From NCBI GenBank assembly GCA_017428215.1, contig JAFRRH010000022.1:62001-126000 (forward strand): a stretch of DNA of 64,000 nucleotides, written 5' to 3'. Position 1 is the first letter of the stretch. Every line of letters begins with the position of its first letter. Made by a program: the position numbers and the translations under genes. The DNA is from Selenomonadaceae bacterium. Its GTDB lineage: Bacteria; Bacillota; Negativicutes; Selenomonadales; Selenomonadaceae. Below the pieces are notes generated by a model, which was not told where the DNA came from, ran no database searches, and worked only from the letters and a program-made list of their open reading frames with translations. Of the stretch, positions 35,254 through 45,601 are shown piece by piece.

Positions 35254-36087
35254 ATGCGAGGAAAATTTTTTGCGGCTCTGACATTGGCGGCGACGCTGTT
35301 AATTACAGGTTGTGGCGGCGGCGACAACCCAGCTAAAACCGAAGGCGATAAACCTGCCGCTAAGGAAGTTACACTTAAAATCGGCGCAACTCCCGTGCCA
35401 CACGCGGAAATTTTGGAAGAAATTAAACCCGACCTCAAGGAAAAGGGCATTACGCTTGAAGTTATCGAGTTTAACGACTATGTTCAGCCGAATATCGCGC
35501 TTAACGATAAGGAACTCGACGCGAATTTCTTCCAACACGAGCCGTATTTAAATGACTTCGTTAAAGAGCACAAAGACGTTAAACTTAAGAACGCGGGCGG
35601 CGTGCATATCGAGCCTATGGGCATTTACTCTAAAAAAATTAAAGACTTAAAAGAACTTGCCGACGGCGCAACGGTTTCAATCCCGAATGACCCGACTAAC
35701 GGCGGACGTGCCTTGCTGTTACTTCAAAAAGCTGGCTTGCTTAAGCTTAAAGACGGCGTAAACGAAATGGCGACTGTCCAAGACATTGCCGAGAATCCCA
35801 AAAACTTAAATATTCAAGAAGTTGAAGCGGCTCAACTCCCGCGCACACTTGAAGACGTGGATATTTCAATTATCAACACGAACTTTGCAATGAATGCTGA
35901 CCTCAACCCTATGAAAGACGCGCTTTTTATCGAGGATAAAACTTCGCCGTATGTGAATATCATTGCCGTGCGCGACGGCGACGAAAATCGCGAGGAAATT
36001 AAAACTCTCCTGAACGTAATCAAAACCGACAAAGTTAAAAAGTTTATCGAAGAGAAATATAAAGGAGCTATTGTTCCTGCATTTTAA
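35254..36087 (+). CDS. metQ: MetQ-family methionine-binding lipoprotein
   Basis: 277 residues from ATG 35254 (AGGAGG upstream). Lipoprotein signal FAALTLAATLLITGC with cysteine about residue 20. Family signatures KIGATPVPHAEILEEIKPDLKEKG and NDYVQPNIALNDKELDANFFQHEPYL are those of NlpA/MetQ, the D-/L-methionine binding protein of the MetNIQ importer. metN and metI are not adjacent, so it is an orphan binding protein here and the substrate could differ. Confidence 0.9.
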   Translation: MRGKFFAALTLAATLLITGCGGGDNPAKTEGDKPAAKEVTLKIGATPVPHAEILEEIKPDLKEKGITLEVIEFNDYVQPNIALNDKELDANFFQHEPYLNDFVKEHKDVKLKNAGGVHIEPMGIYSKKIKDLKELADGATVSIPNDPTNGGRALLLLQKAGLLKLKDGVNEMATVQDIAENPKNLNIQEVEAAQLPRTLEDVDISIINTNFAMNADLNPMKDALFIEDKTSPYVNIIAVRDGDENREEIKTLLNVIKTDKVKKFIEEKYKGAIVPAF

Positions 36088-36137
36088 CCTAATAGCGCGA
36101 GGATTCTTCCAAGATGAATCGCGGTTTAAAAAATTTA

Positions 36138-36169
36138 CCCGCAGAAGATTTTATCTGCGGGATTTTTTA
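36138..36169. terminator. Bidirectional terminator between metQ and the CapA fusion gene
   Basis: CCCGCAGA / TCTGCGGG stem, loop AGATTTTA, T-run on the plus strand and A-rich flank giving a T-run on the minus strand. Confidence 0.85.
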
Positions 36170-38743
36170 TTTGGCAAGCAGAACTGCCTCTGCATAGAGT
36201 TTTACTCCTTTATCTGCGTTCGGGTGAATGAAGTCAACCAGATAATTTTTGTGCGGATAAACTTTCAGGTGGGCGTCGATATAAGGATTGGCATTTATAA
36301 AAATTTCTCCGTTCGCGGCGCAAAAATCTTTCAATGCGGCTGAATATTCATCGTTGAGTTTAATTTTCTCGTCAAACGGCAATTTGCTGATAAAATCTCC
36401 GTCCGTCGAAGTCCACGGCGCAATAAATATAAATTTTGCAATGGGAATTTTTTCTTTGATAGCGTCGCAAAGTTTTTGCAAATTAGCAACGTATTCTTCG
36501 GGCGTCATCGAACAAATATTTTCGTCACGATAGCGCACGTCATTTGTCCCGACTGCCACAACAAATAAATCCGCGTCGGTTTGAATAATTTCGTCGAGAC
36601 GTTCAAGCAAAATTTTAGTCGTCGCGCCGCCTTGTGATATGTTGAAAATTTTTCCACGAATCAGCTGTTCAAGCGGCTCGAAATATGAAACGCCGCCATT
36701 TTTTGTGCCTTCAGTCAAGCTGTCGCCAATAAAGCAAACATTTTCCGCCGCCGTCAACGCCTTGTAAAAATCTCCGCGCATTTCTTCGGAAATTTCAAGC
36801 GGTGCAACTTTTTTACGCATAAAACCACCCTCATCAAAGAAATATTTTTGCTGATTGAAATTAATTTCATTGCCAAGCATAATTTTAGTTATATGGCTCA
36901 AAACTTCTTCGACGCGCTCAAAATCACGTGTACTAAGCTCGCCGCGCAGTTTTTTATTCGTGAAAATCTCGTTAATCGGCAATGCGCGATAATTTCCGTC
37001 AAGTTTTGATTCAGTCCACAGCGGAATAATCGCCCCGCCGATAATTTTTTTCGTATTTTTATCAATGTAAACCTCAATCATCGCGCTAGCGTCGCCATTA
37101 TATTCGCGATAAATATTTGCAAAGTTGCCTGGACAAAAAACCGTTAAATTTTTTCCGTCGAATTCAATCGGCTGGACTGAATGCGTATGATCTCCCAAAA
37201 TTATATCCGCTCCGCAATCCAAAAAGATTTTTTGCCACGTGCGCTGAAATTCGTCGGGCGCGTCAGTAAATTGCGTGCCCCAATGCGGCAAAACTATTAT
37301 CAAATCTGGATTATGGCTCTTCGCCAATGCAAAATCTTCCGCAACTGCCGCTTTTACTTTTGAAAAATTTGGACTGTTTTCGCCTACAATAAACGAAGTC
37401 ACAAAAGAATTTTCGCTGATAAGCTCGTCGGTGTCATGATAGTTCGTGCCGTAAGTGTAAGCCAAAATTGCAAATTTAATTCCGTCGCGCTCCAAAATTT
37501 TTACGCGATTATTGTTTTTATCGTCTAGGCTTGAATACGAGCCGATAAAGTCAATTTGCTTGTCGTTTAGAATTTTAATCGTGCGAAATGCGCCGTCAAC
37601 GTCCATGTCAAGCAAGTGATTGTTAGCGGTTGTCACGAGGTCAAAACCAGCATTTTTAACGGCGTCGGCGAATTCGTCGGGGAAATTCAGATAAAGTTTC
37701 TTGCCGTCGTCAAAATTGCTTTGAGAAAAATTTTTGCTTGTACCACCGAGCGGACCTTCAAAAACTCCGATTGCAAAATCTGCGCGGCTGATGTAAGGTG
37801 TTGCGTACTCGAAAACTTCCGTGAAGTCGTAACCGGTGCCGTTAAAACCGCGCTTAACTTGGTCTTCAAGCAAAATTAAATCACCGCAGAATAAAATCTT
37901 AAACGAATTATCAAATTTGGCAGCAGTTTCATCGTTCATCACTCGAAAAATTTTATCCGCCGGCTTAACACTTGCAATTTGTAAAAACATCGGCAAAAAC
38001 ATAACGAAAATTACTAACGACAAGAAACTTAATCGGAATACAATGCCTTTAATACTCGTGAGCGATTCGACAATGCTGTTTAGGAATTTTTTGAGCAAGC
38101 CGCTGAATTTATCAGAACCGAAAACTAAAGTTATTAAAAATGTCGCGACAATCGCCGCGCAGATTTGAAATTCCGACGCAGAAAATTTTTCCGAGAATAA
38201 AAGCGTAAACGGTCTGTGCAAAAGATAAATCGCCAATGAATTTTTGCCCGCTTTAGTCAATAGTGGGATATTTTTTTCGACTGAGGCGACTAAAATTGTT
38301 ACAATAGACAACGCGGAAACAATCATTATAAAAATTCTTCCGAAAAGTCCATTAAACGTTGCATAACTGTTAGGCAAAAGGTCTATGTCCGTTAAATGTA
38401 AATTTTCGTGAGCAAAATATCCTACAAAAATTGTTTCTAGCAGTAAGATTAACCCAAGTGGAAAAAATTTTTTATTTTGGAGCTTAGCGGCTGATTCCTT
38501 TGAAAATAAATAGCCCGCGATAAAGTACGGGAAGAAAACTACGACTTTAACCGCCGCGAATTGCATATTTATATCAGTCCAAAATCCTGCGGCGAGCGAA
38601 AACAAAATTATCAGCGGCAAAACATTTCGTATGCGTTCAATTAGCGGGATTAATAATCGCCAGACAATTAAAGCGAGCAAATACCACGCCGAAAAATATG
38701 GACAGACAATTGATAATATCCCCCCCCGGAACAAATATTTCAC
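36167..38743 (-). CDS. Acyltransferase-3 (C-terminal half) - CapA - SGNH fusion
   Basis: 858-residue frame. Residues 1-255: remaining membrane helices of an acyltransferase-3 domain (SAWYLLALIVW, AGKNSLAIYLLHRPF). About 280-600: CapA/PgsA-type metallophosphatase (ILFCGDLILL, TTANNHLLDMD, IIVLPHWGTQFTD, GDHTHSVQP). About 650-858: SGNH/GDSL esterase-like domain (CFIGDSLTEG, VGTNDVR, DFIHPN). Acyltransferase-3 plus SGNH is the OatA plan for O-acetylating wall or surface polymers; a CapA module between them is unusual. The start given is only where the frame opens. The true N-terminus is the 38637-39008 frame, joined if the G8 run lost one base. Confidence 0.75.
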   Translation of the reverse strand: MKYLFRGGILSIVCPYFSAWYLLALIVWRLLIPLIERIRNVLPLIILFSLAAGFWTDINMQFAAVKVVVFFPYFIAGYLFSKESAAKLQNKKFFPLGLILLLETIFVGYFAHENLHLTDIDLLPNSYATFNGLFGRIFIMIVSALSIVTILVASVEKNIPLLTKAGKNSLAIYLLHRPFTLLFSEKFSASEFQICAAIVATFLITLVFGSDKFSGLLKKFLNSIVESLTSIKGIVFRLSFLSLVIFVMFLPMFLQIASVKPADKIFRVMNDETAAKFDNSFKILFCGDLILLEDQVKRGFNGTGYDFTEVFEYATPYISRADFAIGVFEGPLGGTSKNFSQSNFDDGKKLYLNFPDEFADAVKNAGFDLVTTANNHLLDMDVDGAFRTIKILNDKQIDFIGSYSSLDDKNNNRVKILERDGIKFAILAYTYGTNYHDTDELISENSFVTSFIVGENSPNFSKVKAAVAEDFALAKSHNPDLIIVLPHWGTQFTDAPDEFQRTWQKIFLDCGADIILGDHTHSVQPIEFDGKNLTVFCPGNFANIYREYNGDASAMIEVYIDKNTKKIIGGAIIPLWTESKLDGNYRALPINEIFTNKKLRGELSTRDFERVEEVLSHITKIMLGNEINFNQQKYFFDEGGFMRKKVAPLEISEEMRGDFYKALTAAENVCFIGDSLTEGTKNGGVSYFEPLEQLIRGKIFNISQGGATTKILLERLDEIIQTDADLFVVAVGTNDVRYRDENICSMTPEEYVANLQKLCDAIKEKIPIAKFIFIAPWTSTDGDFISKLPFDEKIKLNDEYSAALKDFCAANGEIFINANPYIDAHLKVYPHKNYLVDFIHPNADKGVKLYAEAVLLAK

Positions 38744-39008
38744 GAATTAAGAAAAATCCGTTCAACAGGATAAACGCAACGAGTAAATTCATAATCGGGA
38801 AGAAGGAGCGCGAATGTTCGCTTTTACTGAAATATCCCGAAATGAAAACGAACGCCGGCATGTGAAACATATAAATTGCGTCGACTAAAGCATTATTGAG
38901 CGGCGAATCTTGCAGGGCGAATAGGCAATGAGCAAACACGACAAGAATAATCAAGAAACCTTTGATGTTATCCCAATAAGCCGAGCGAAAAGCTTTTTCG
39001 GTAGTCAA
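38637..39008 (-). CDS. N-terminal part of the acyltransferase-3 fusion (out of frame)
   Basis: 123-residue frame starting TTG 39008 behind AAAGGAAA. Begins with YWDNIKGFLIILVVFAHCLF, the acyltransferase-3 signature (RxxN/K and catalytic H), and MFHMPAFVFISGYF. After REIFVPGG it leaves the family sequence, because eight G on the minus strand (38727-38720) put it one base out of register. With seven G it would read PGGILSIVCPYFSAWYLL straight into the 858-residue frame, giving about 946 residues. Either a phase-variable gene, a real break, or a sequencing error in the homopolymer. Confidence 0.75.
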   Translation of the reverse strand: MTTEKAFRSAYWDNIKGFLIILVVFAHCLFALQDSPLNNALVDAIYMFHMPAFVFISGYFSKSEHSRSFFPIMNLLVAFILLNGFFLIREIFVPGGDIINCLSIFFGVVFARFNCLAIINPAN

Positions 39009-39061
39009 AGCGAATTTCCTTTCTAAAATTTTTCAATATTATAACATAAAAAAGCTTAATT

Positions 39062-39168
39062 GATTTGTACGGAGCAAAATTTTTATTCAGCCGGGCAGTC
39101 AAGTAATTGATCTTTTGGCGAGGTTTTGGGGGAAAAATCAGCACGTGGATTGGAGCTTTGGGCGACAA
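39062..39168 (-). pseudogene. Internally deleted remnant of a HIT gene
   Basis: The minus strand reads SPKAPIHVLIFPPK, matching SPKAPIHVLIVPKK of the HIT protein at 27.5 kb, then jumps to a segment equal to that gene's last codons and 3' flank (CTTTTGGCGAG.. CAAGT.. CCGGGC, then GATTTGTACGGAG). About 60 codons with the histidine triad are missing. Nothing else is recognisable between 39009 and 39061. Confidence 0.75.
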
Positions 39169-39177
39169 ATCTGCCTT

Positions 39178-41394
39178 TTAATTGAGAGCATAAATCGCTT
39201 GTCCAAGACAAATTCCGCCGTCGTTTGGTGGAATCAGTTCGTGGCGCAAAACTTTTAATCCGCAACGCTGTAATTTAGAAAATGTTAGCAAACTCAACAG
39301 CGAATTTTGAAATACTCCGCCGCTCAATGCGACGGTTTTTATTTTTGTCTTAAAGCTCAATTCCTCGCAAATCTGCGCGGTCATTTCAGCTAATCTCTCG
39401 TGGAATAATCGTGCCAAGTCGCAAATATTTTCTCCGTTCAATCGCCCATTTAATATTTCGCTAAAAATTTCGTCGGTGTTCATGAAATCTGTTCGGAATT
39501 TTTTATTTGAACGCTCCGCCAGTGCTTGCAAACGCATTGCCGCTTCGCCTTCGTAAGTAGAAACTTTGCAAACACCCAAAACCGCCGCTATTGCGTCAAA
39601 AAGTCTGCCAACACTAGTTGAGCGCACGCAATTTATATTCTTATCGAGTAAAAATTTTACGCCGCGCAGATTTTTTTCGTCAGCGAGGTTTAATTCGCGT
39701 GCAATGTCTAAATTTTTAATAAAGCTTAACGCAATTCTCCAGCCTTCCTTAGCAGATTTATCGCCGCCCGCTTGAACGAATGGATTAATCGACGCGACGC
39801 GCTCAAAATGCTTGGAATCGCAAACAAAGAATTCGCCGCCCCAAATCGTTCCGTCAAGTCCGTAGCCCGTGCCGTCAAAAGCTACGCCAATAACTTCGCC
39901 ACCAAAATTATTTTCTGCAAGGCAACTTAGGACGTGTGCATAGTGATGTTGAATTTTTATCAAGGGAACGTCCAATTCTTTAGAAATCTTTTCGGCTAAA
40001 ATTGTCGTTTGATAGCGCGGGTGCATGTCGCAAGCAATAATTTCCGGCTTAATTTCTAATAAATTGCTCATGCGCTGAATTGAACTTTTCAAAACTTCAA
40101 TAGTCCGTAAATCGTCAACATCGCCGATATAGGGCGAGGAGTAAAGCAAATTATTTTTCGCAAGGCAAAAAGTATTTTTGAGTTCGCCGCCAATCGCCAG
40201 GACTTGAATTTTCTTGCCGTAATCATAGAAAATCGGAAGTGGAGCATAACCACGACTGCGCCGAATCATTGACGGACGATTATCGATAAAATCCATTACG
40301 GAATCATCTGCGCGGAGCAAAATTTTTCGGTTGTGGCTTAAAATGGCGTCGCAGTAGTCAAAATTTTTAATTGCGCCGTTGTCATCAATTGTAATTGGCA
40401 CGCCTGAAGGATTCCCACTCGTCATAACTAAAGCGTCGGGAAAATCTTTAATTTCGTCGGGAAAATCGAATATCAACAAATGCAATGGCGTATAGGGCAA
40501 CATGACACCGAGTTTATTTATATTCGGTGCGACGTTTTCGGCGATTGAGCCAACTTTTTTTTGTAAAAGTACAATAGGTTTCTGCGGAGAATCTAAAAAA
40601 ATTTCTTCAGCGTCGGATAAAAAACATTCGCGCTTGACGGCAGAAATATTTTTGAACATGACGGCAAAAGGTTTAGTAGGGCGAATTTTTGAGTTGCGTA
40701 AACGTTGAACGGCTGAAAAATTTTTAGCGTCGCAAGCCAAATGAAAACCGCCAATACCTTTTATCGCAACAATTCCGCCCGCCGCTAAAATTTTCCGTAC
40801 GAATTTAATTGCGTCGTGCCCGCGCAGATTTTTTCCGATTATATAAATTTCAGGACCGCAATCGTTGCAACAAACAGGCTGGGCGTCGAAGCGTCGCGAG
40901 TTCGGATTAAAATATTCTTCCGCGCAGGCGTCGCACATAGGAAATTCGCCCATAGAAGTTCGTTCGCGGTCGTAAGGCATATTTTTTAAAATCGTTAGGC
41001 GAGGTCCACAAGCAGTACAATTTATAAACGGGTGTAAATAGCGGCGGTCGGCGGGATTAAAAAGTTCATCAGCGCATTTGTCGCAAATAGAAATATCAGG
41101 CGAGACAAAAATATCTCCCGCCTCGTGAACGCTGTCGATAATTTGGAAGTCGTCAAAAATTTTATCGGGCAAATTATTCACATCAACTTTTAAAATTGCG
41201 GAGCGCGGAGGATTTTTACTTTGGAGCGCGGATAAAAAATTTTTCAAGTCACCTTCCGAACCTTGAGCAAAAATTTCGACGTAAGAGCCGCGATTGGCGA
41301 CGGTACCAACGATTTTATTCATGTCTGCAAGATTTTTTACGAACGGACGAAAGCCGACGCCTTGAACAATACCGAAAATTTTTATATTGAGCAA
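39178..41394 (-). CDS. hypF: Carbamoyltransferase HypF
   Basis: 738 residues, normal length. Makes the thiocarbamate on HypE that becomes the cyanide ligand of NiFe hydrogenases. Domains in order: acylphosphatase (GIVQGVGFRPFV), two zinc fingers (CDKCADEL.., CTACGP.., CDACAEEYF.., CCNDCGP), YrdC-like (TKPFAVMFKN, TSGNPSGVPI), and Kae1-like (HHYAHVLSCLAE, FDGTGYGLDGTIWGGE, ALSGGVFQNSLL). TTG start with GGAGG nine bases ahead. No hypCDE or hydrogenase genes in the window. Confidence 0.95.
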   Translation of the reverse strand: MLNIKIFGIVQGVGFRPFVKNLADMNKIVGTVANRGSYVEIFAQGSEGDLKNFLSALQSKNPPRSAILKVDVNNLPDKIFDDFQIIDSVHEAGDIFVSPDISICDKCADELFNPADRRYLHPFINCTACGPRLTILKNMPYDRERTSMGEFPMCDACAEEYFNPNSRRFDAQPVCCNDCGPEIYIIGKNLRGHDAIKFVRKILAAGGIVAIKGIGGFHLACDAKNFSAVQRLRNSKIRPTKPFAVMFKNISAVKRECFLSDAEEIFLDSPQKPIVLLQKKVGSIAENVAPNINKLGVMLPYTPLHLLIFDFPDEIKDFPDALVMTSGNPSGVPITIDDNGAIKNFDYCDAILSHNRKILLRADDSVMDFIDNRPSMIRRSRGYAPLPIFYDYGKKIQVLAIGGELKNTFCLAKNNLLYSSPYIGDVDDLRTIEVLKSSIQRMSNLLEIKPEIIACDMHPRYQTTILAEKISKELDVPLIKIQHHYAHVLSCLAENNFGGEVIGVAFDGTGYGLDGTIWGGEFFVCDSKHFERVASINPFVQAGGDKSAKEGWRIALSFIKNLDIARELNLADEKNLRGVKFLLDKNINCVRSTSVGRLFDAIAAVLGVCKVSTYEGEAAMRLQALAERSNKKFRTDFMNTDEIFSEILNGRLNGENICDLARLFHERLAEMTAQICEELSFKTKIKTVALSGGVFQNSLLSLLTFSKLQRCGLKVLRHELIPPNDGGICLGQAIYALN

Positions 41395-41478
41395 AATGAT
41401 TCGCCTCCCGTGCAGATTTTAACAAAAATTCTCTGTATCTTGTCTTTGTACCTTGTGCTTAAGTTAAAAATCTCGTAA

Positions 41479-43170
<1,692 letters not shown>

Positions 43171-43188
43171 AATTTTTATAAATAAAAA

Positions 43189-43222
43189 GTCCCCTGCAAT
43201 TTAACTGCAGAGGATTTTTTTA
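43189..43222 (+). terminator. Terminator of pyrG
   Basis: TCCCCTGCA / TGCAGAGGA stem, seven-base loop, T7 run. Confidence 0.8.
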
Positions 43223-43226
43223 TAAG

Positions 43227-43256
43227 CAAAAGCCCCCGAACTTGTCGAGGGCTTTG
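43227..43256 (-). terminator. Terminator of tRNA-Pro
   Basis: Minus strand AGCCCTCGA-CAAG-TTCGGGGGCT then TTTT, 14 bp past the tRNA CCA end. Confidence 0.75.
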
Positions 43257-43269
43257 GGATTTTCTTTAT

Positions 43270-43346
43270 TGGTCGGAACGACGAGACTTGAACTCACGAC
43301 CTCTTCCACCCCAAGGAAGCGCTCTACCAAACTGAGCTACGTCCCG
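43270..43346 (-). tRNA. tRNA-Pro (anticodon GGG)
   Basis: The minus strand begins CGGGACGTAGCTCAG, has anticodon loop TTGGGGT (anticodon GGG) with stem CTTCC/GGAAG, T-loop GTTCAAGTC, and acceptor closing CGTTCCG plus ACCA. The first pair C1-G72 is a proline feature. 77 nt. Confidence 0.95.
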
Positions 43347-43358
43347 AAAACGTCTGTC

Positions 43359-43387
43359 ATTGTAGCAGATTGATTTTCAAATTGCAA
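43359..43387 (-). promoter_or_regulatory. Promoter of tRNA-Pro
   Basis: Minus strand TTGCAA, 17-bp spacer, TACAAT, ending about 12 bp before the tRNA 5' end. It lies in the short gap after the metal-binding lipoprotein gene. Confidence 0.6.
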
Positions 43388-43396
43388 GGACTTTTT

Positions 43397-44278
43397 TTAT
43401 TGTAAGGCTTTAGCTAAAGTCAAAATGTTCGCTAACATTCTGTCGACGTAATCAAGTAAATTTTCCGGCTTAGCCTCGCCCGTGACTATCGGGTCTAAGG
43501 TAAAAATTTGTGCGCCAGTTTCGCGTGCAATCGTTTCAGCCGCCTTTGGCGAATATTGCGGTTCCGTGAAAATTATTTTGACAGGCAGAGAATTTATTTT
43601 TTCTATCGTCTCGGCAAGCTCCTGCGGCGTCGGCTCGGTACCTGGTTCACGCTCAATAACTGCCGCGATTTTTAAACCGAATTCCTCCGCAAAATATGGG
43701 AACGCCTCGTGGAAAGTTACAATTTCTTTGTTAGGCAACATCGTTAGCGAAATATGAAGCTCGTCGCGTAAAGTCGTCAGCTCGTCAACGTAATCCAACG
43801 TGTAGCGTTTATATTTATCGGCGCGTTCAGGGTCAAGTTCGCAAAGTTTAGATGAAATATTTTTAACCTGCTGAATCGCATATGTTATGCTCAACCATAC
43901 GTGGGGATTAGGCACGCCGTCCTCCATAATCGGGACAATTTCCGGCGAGTCGCTCGCATTTATAATTTTTAAATTGGGTTGCGCCTCAATTACTTTATCT
44001 AAAAAACTTTCCATGCCCAGCCCGTTAACGACAAAAATATCCGCCGTCTCCAAAGTCTTCATGTCTTCAGGCGTCAGTTGATAATCGTGCAGACAACCAG
44101 TTTGCGGCGGCGTCAAATTCACGACCTCAACGCCTTCAACGCCACGTGTAATATTTATCGTTTCAAGATATATCGGATAAAACGACGTGACGATTTTTAA
44201 ATTGTTGTCGTCTTTTTTGTCGGAACCGCAACCGCTAATCATTAAAATCATCAGCAACAACAATAGAATTTTTTTCAT
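43397..44278 (-). CDS. Zinc/manganese ABC transporter binding lipoprotein (ZnuA/AdcA type)
   Basis: 293 residues with lipobox LLMILMISGC. Cluster A-I metal-binding protein: TSFYPIYLETINITRG, the ligand segment GCLHDYQLTPEDMKTLETAD, a second ligand HVWLS, the third in EIVTFHEAFPYFAEEFG, and the acidic end of the fold near FTEPQYS. No His-rich loop is present, which fits Mn or Zn equally. No permease or ATPase gene is adjacent. Its ATG overlaps the stop of the aminotransferase upstream by four bases. Confidence 0.88.
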   Translation of the reverse strand: MKKILLLLLMILMISGCGSDKKDDNNLKIVTSFYPIYLETINITRGVEGVEVVNLTPPQTGCLHDYQLTPEDMKTLETADIFVVNGLGMESFLDKVIEAQPNLKIINASDSPEIVPIMEDGVPNPHVWLSITYAIQQVKNISSKLCELDPERADKYKRYTLDYVDELTTLRDELHISLTMLPNKEIVTFHEAFPYFAEEFGLKIAAVIEREPGTEPTPQELAETIEKINSLPVKIIFTEPQYSPKAAETIARETGAQIFTLDPIVTGEAKPENLLDYVDRMLANILTLAKALQ

Positions 44279-45447
44279 GACAAGTACTCCGTCGCCAATT
44301 TTTTGAACAGCGGCAACGAACGTTCAATCGTCTCCGTTTTTATACAGTAAGCGGCGCGAAAATATCCAGGTGCTCCAAAATCTGCGCCAGGCACGAGGAG
44401 TAAATCATATTTCTTAGCCCGTTCGCAAAATGCATAGTCATCAGCTTCCAACGCTTTAGGGAATAGATAAAACGCGCCTTGAGGCTTGACGCACTCGAAT
44501 CCCGCCGCGATTAATCCGTCATACAAAATTTTTCCATTGCGCTCGTAAGGCGTAATGTCGACGGCTTTACCTGCACACTTTGCAACAACTAACTGCCATA
44601 AGCTCGGCGCGTTCACGTGTGTTAAAACTCTCGCTGCACCCGCAATCGCTCCAAAAATTTTATTGAAATCTGCAACTTCATCAGGCACGACGATATAACC
44701 GATACGCTCGCCGGGCAAGGAAAAACTTTTGCTGTAAGAGTAGCAAACCAGCGTATTTTCATAGTAATCAGTGACCCACGGCACATCGACGCCATAAGCC
44801 AGCTCGCGATAAGGTTCGTCGCAAATCAGGAAAATTTCCTGTCCATAATCTTTAAGAATGTCAGTCAGTTGCTTTATCGTTTCTGCAGAATAAACTGCGC
44901 CGCTCGGATTGTTCGGAGAATTTATTATAACCGCCTTAGTTTTGGGCGACAAAAGTCTTTTGAAGTCGTCGAAGTCAATCTGCCAATCTTCAGGACGCGG
45001 CTTGACAACTTTAAGTTCCGCGCCAACCGATTCGACAAAAACTTTATATTCTGGGAAGTAAGGCGCAAAAGTTATAAACTCGTCGCCAGGCTCGGCAAGG
45101 GCTTTAAAACAAATCGTAATTGCCGCCGCCGCGCCGCTCGTGATAAAAATATTTTTCACCGCAAAATTTGTACCGAAGCGGGCGTTGATACTTTTTGCCA
45201 GCGTATCGCGAACATTCGGATTGCCGGGCGCAACCGTGTATCCGTGAACCTGCGCGGGCTCATAAGTTTTTAAAATCTCAATCGCCGCGTCGCGTACAAA
45301 ATCCGGCGTAGGCACATTCGGATTGCCTAAGCTGAAGTCGAAAATATTTTCTTCTCCAACCTCAGCCGCCCGCTTGCGACCGAATTCAAATATCGTGCGG
45401 ATTGTGGATTTCTTCGTTCCCAATTCATACATTTTAGCTGATACCAT
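44275..45447 (-). CDS. Class I/II PLP-dependent aminotransferase
   Basis: 390 residues from ATG 45447 (AAGGAG upstream), fold type I aminotransferase. Seen: DFSLGNPNVPTP, the substrate/PLP segment ITSGAAAAI, INSPNNPSGAVY, the D of ICDEPYREL, and the Schiff-base lysine in SYSKSFSLPGERIGY. This pattern is near aspartate/alanine aminotransferases of anaerobes; the amino donor cannot be fixed. Coupled by ATGA overlap to the metal-binding lipoprotein gene, an odd pairing functionally. Confidence 0.88.
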   Translation of the reverse strand: MVSAKMYELGTKKSTIRTIFEFGRKRAAEVGEENIFDFSLGNPNVPTPDFVRDAAIEILKTYEPAQVHGYTVAPGNPNVRDTLAKSINARFGTNFAVKNIFITSGAAAAITICFKALAEPGDEFITFAPYFPEYKVFVESVGAELKVVKPRPEDWQIDFDDFKRLLSPKTKAVIINSPNNPSGAVYSAETIKQLTDILKDYGQEIFLICDEPYRELAYGVDVPWVTDYYENTLVCYSYSKSFSLPGERIGYIVVPDEVADFNKIFGAIAGAARVLTHVNAPSLWQLVVAKCAGKAVDITPYERNGKILYDGLIAAGFECVKPQGAFYLFPKALEADDYAFCERAKKYDLLLVPGADFGAPGYFRAAYCIKTETIERSLPLFKKLATEYLS

Positions 45448-45571
45448 TAAAATCACTCCTTAATTCTGTAAGATGTCTGCAAATTTTTATTGAAGGATTC
45501 CGACAACGACAAATATATTTTACAGCAGGTTACGAAATTTATCAAACGAAAGAACTTCGACGCGGTTAAAC

Positions 45572-45601
45572 TTGACATTGATTCTTGAAGTCTGATATTA
45601 T
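45572..45601 (+). promoter_or_regulatory. Promoter of the M15 peptidase-opp unit
   Basis: TTGACA, 18-bp spacer, TATTAT, about 22 bp before the first start codon. The surrounding TCTGATATTATATCAGA is an inverted repeat covering the -10, a possible operator. Confidence 0.65.

Larger units (their letters stand above)
2436..40829. repeat. Dispersed 10-mer ATCTGCGCGG
   Basis: Exact copies read at 2436, 4281(-), 6872, 10107(-), 10970(-), 14564(-), 18134, 19942, 20143(-), 24476(-), 25602, 27216(-), 34467, 37778, 38155(-), 39371, 39662(-), 40306 and 40820(-). Both strands are about equal. Mostly inside genes and in several reading frames. Often extended to AATCTGCGCGG. One-mismatch copies (for example 9470, 49092, 57887) are additional. 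Confidence 0.7.

Noticed and set aside
38968..39168. 66-residue open frame as a functional small protein
   Set aside because: It is a piece of a HIT gene that goes out of register after SPKAPIHVLI and lacks the histidine triad.
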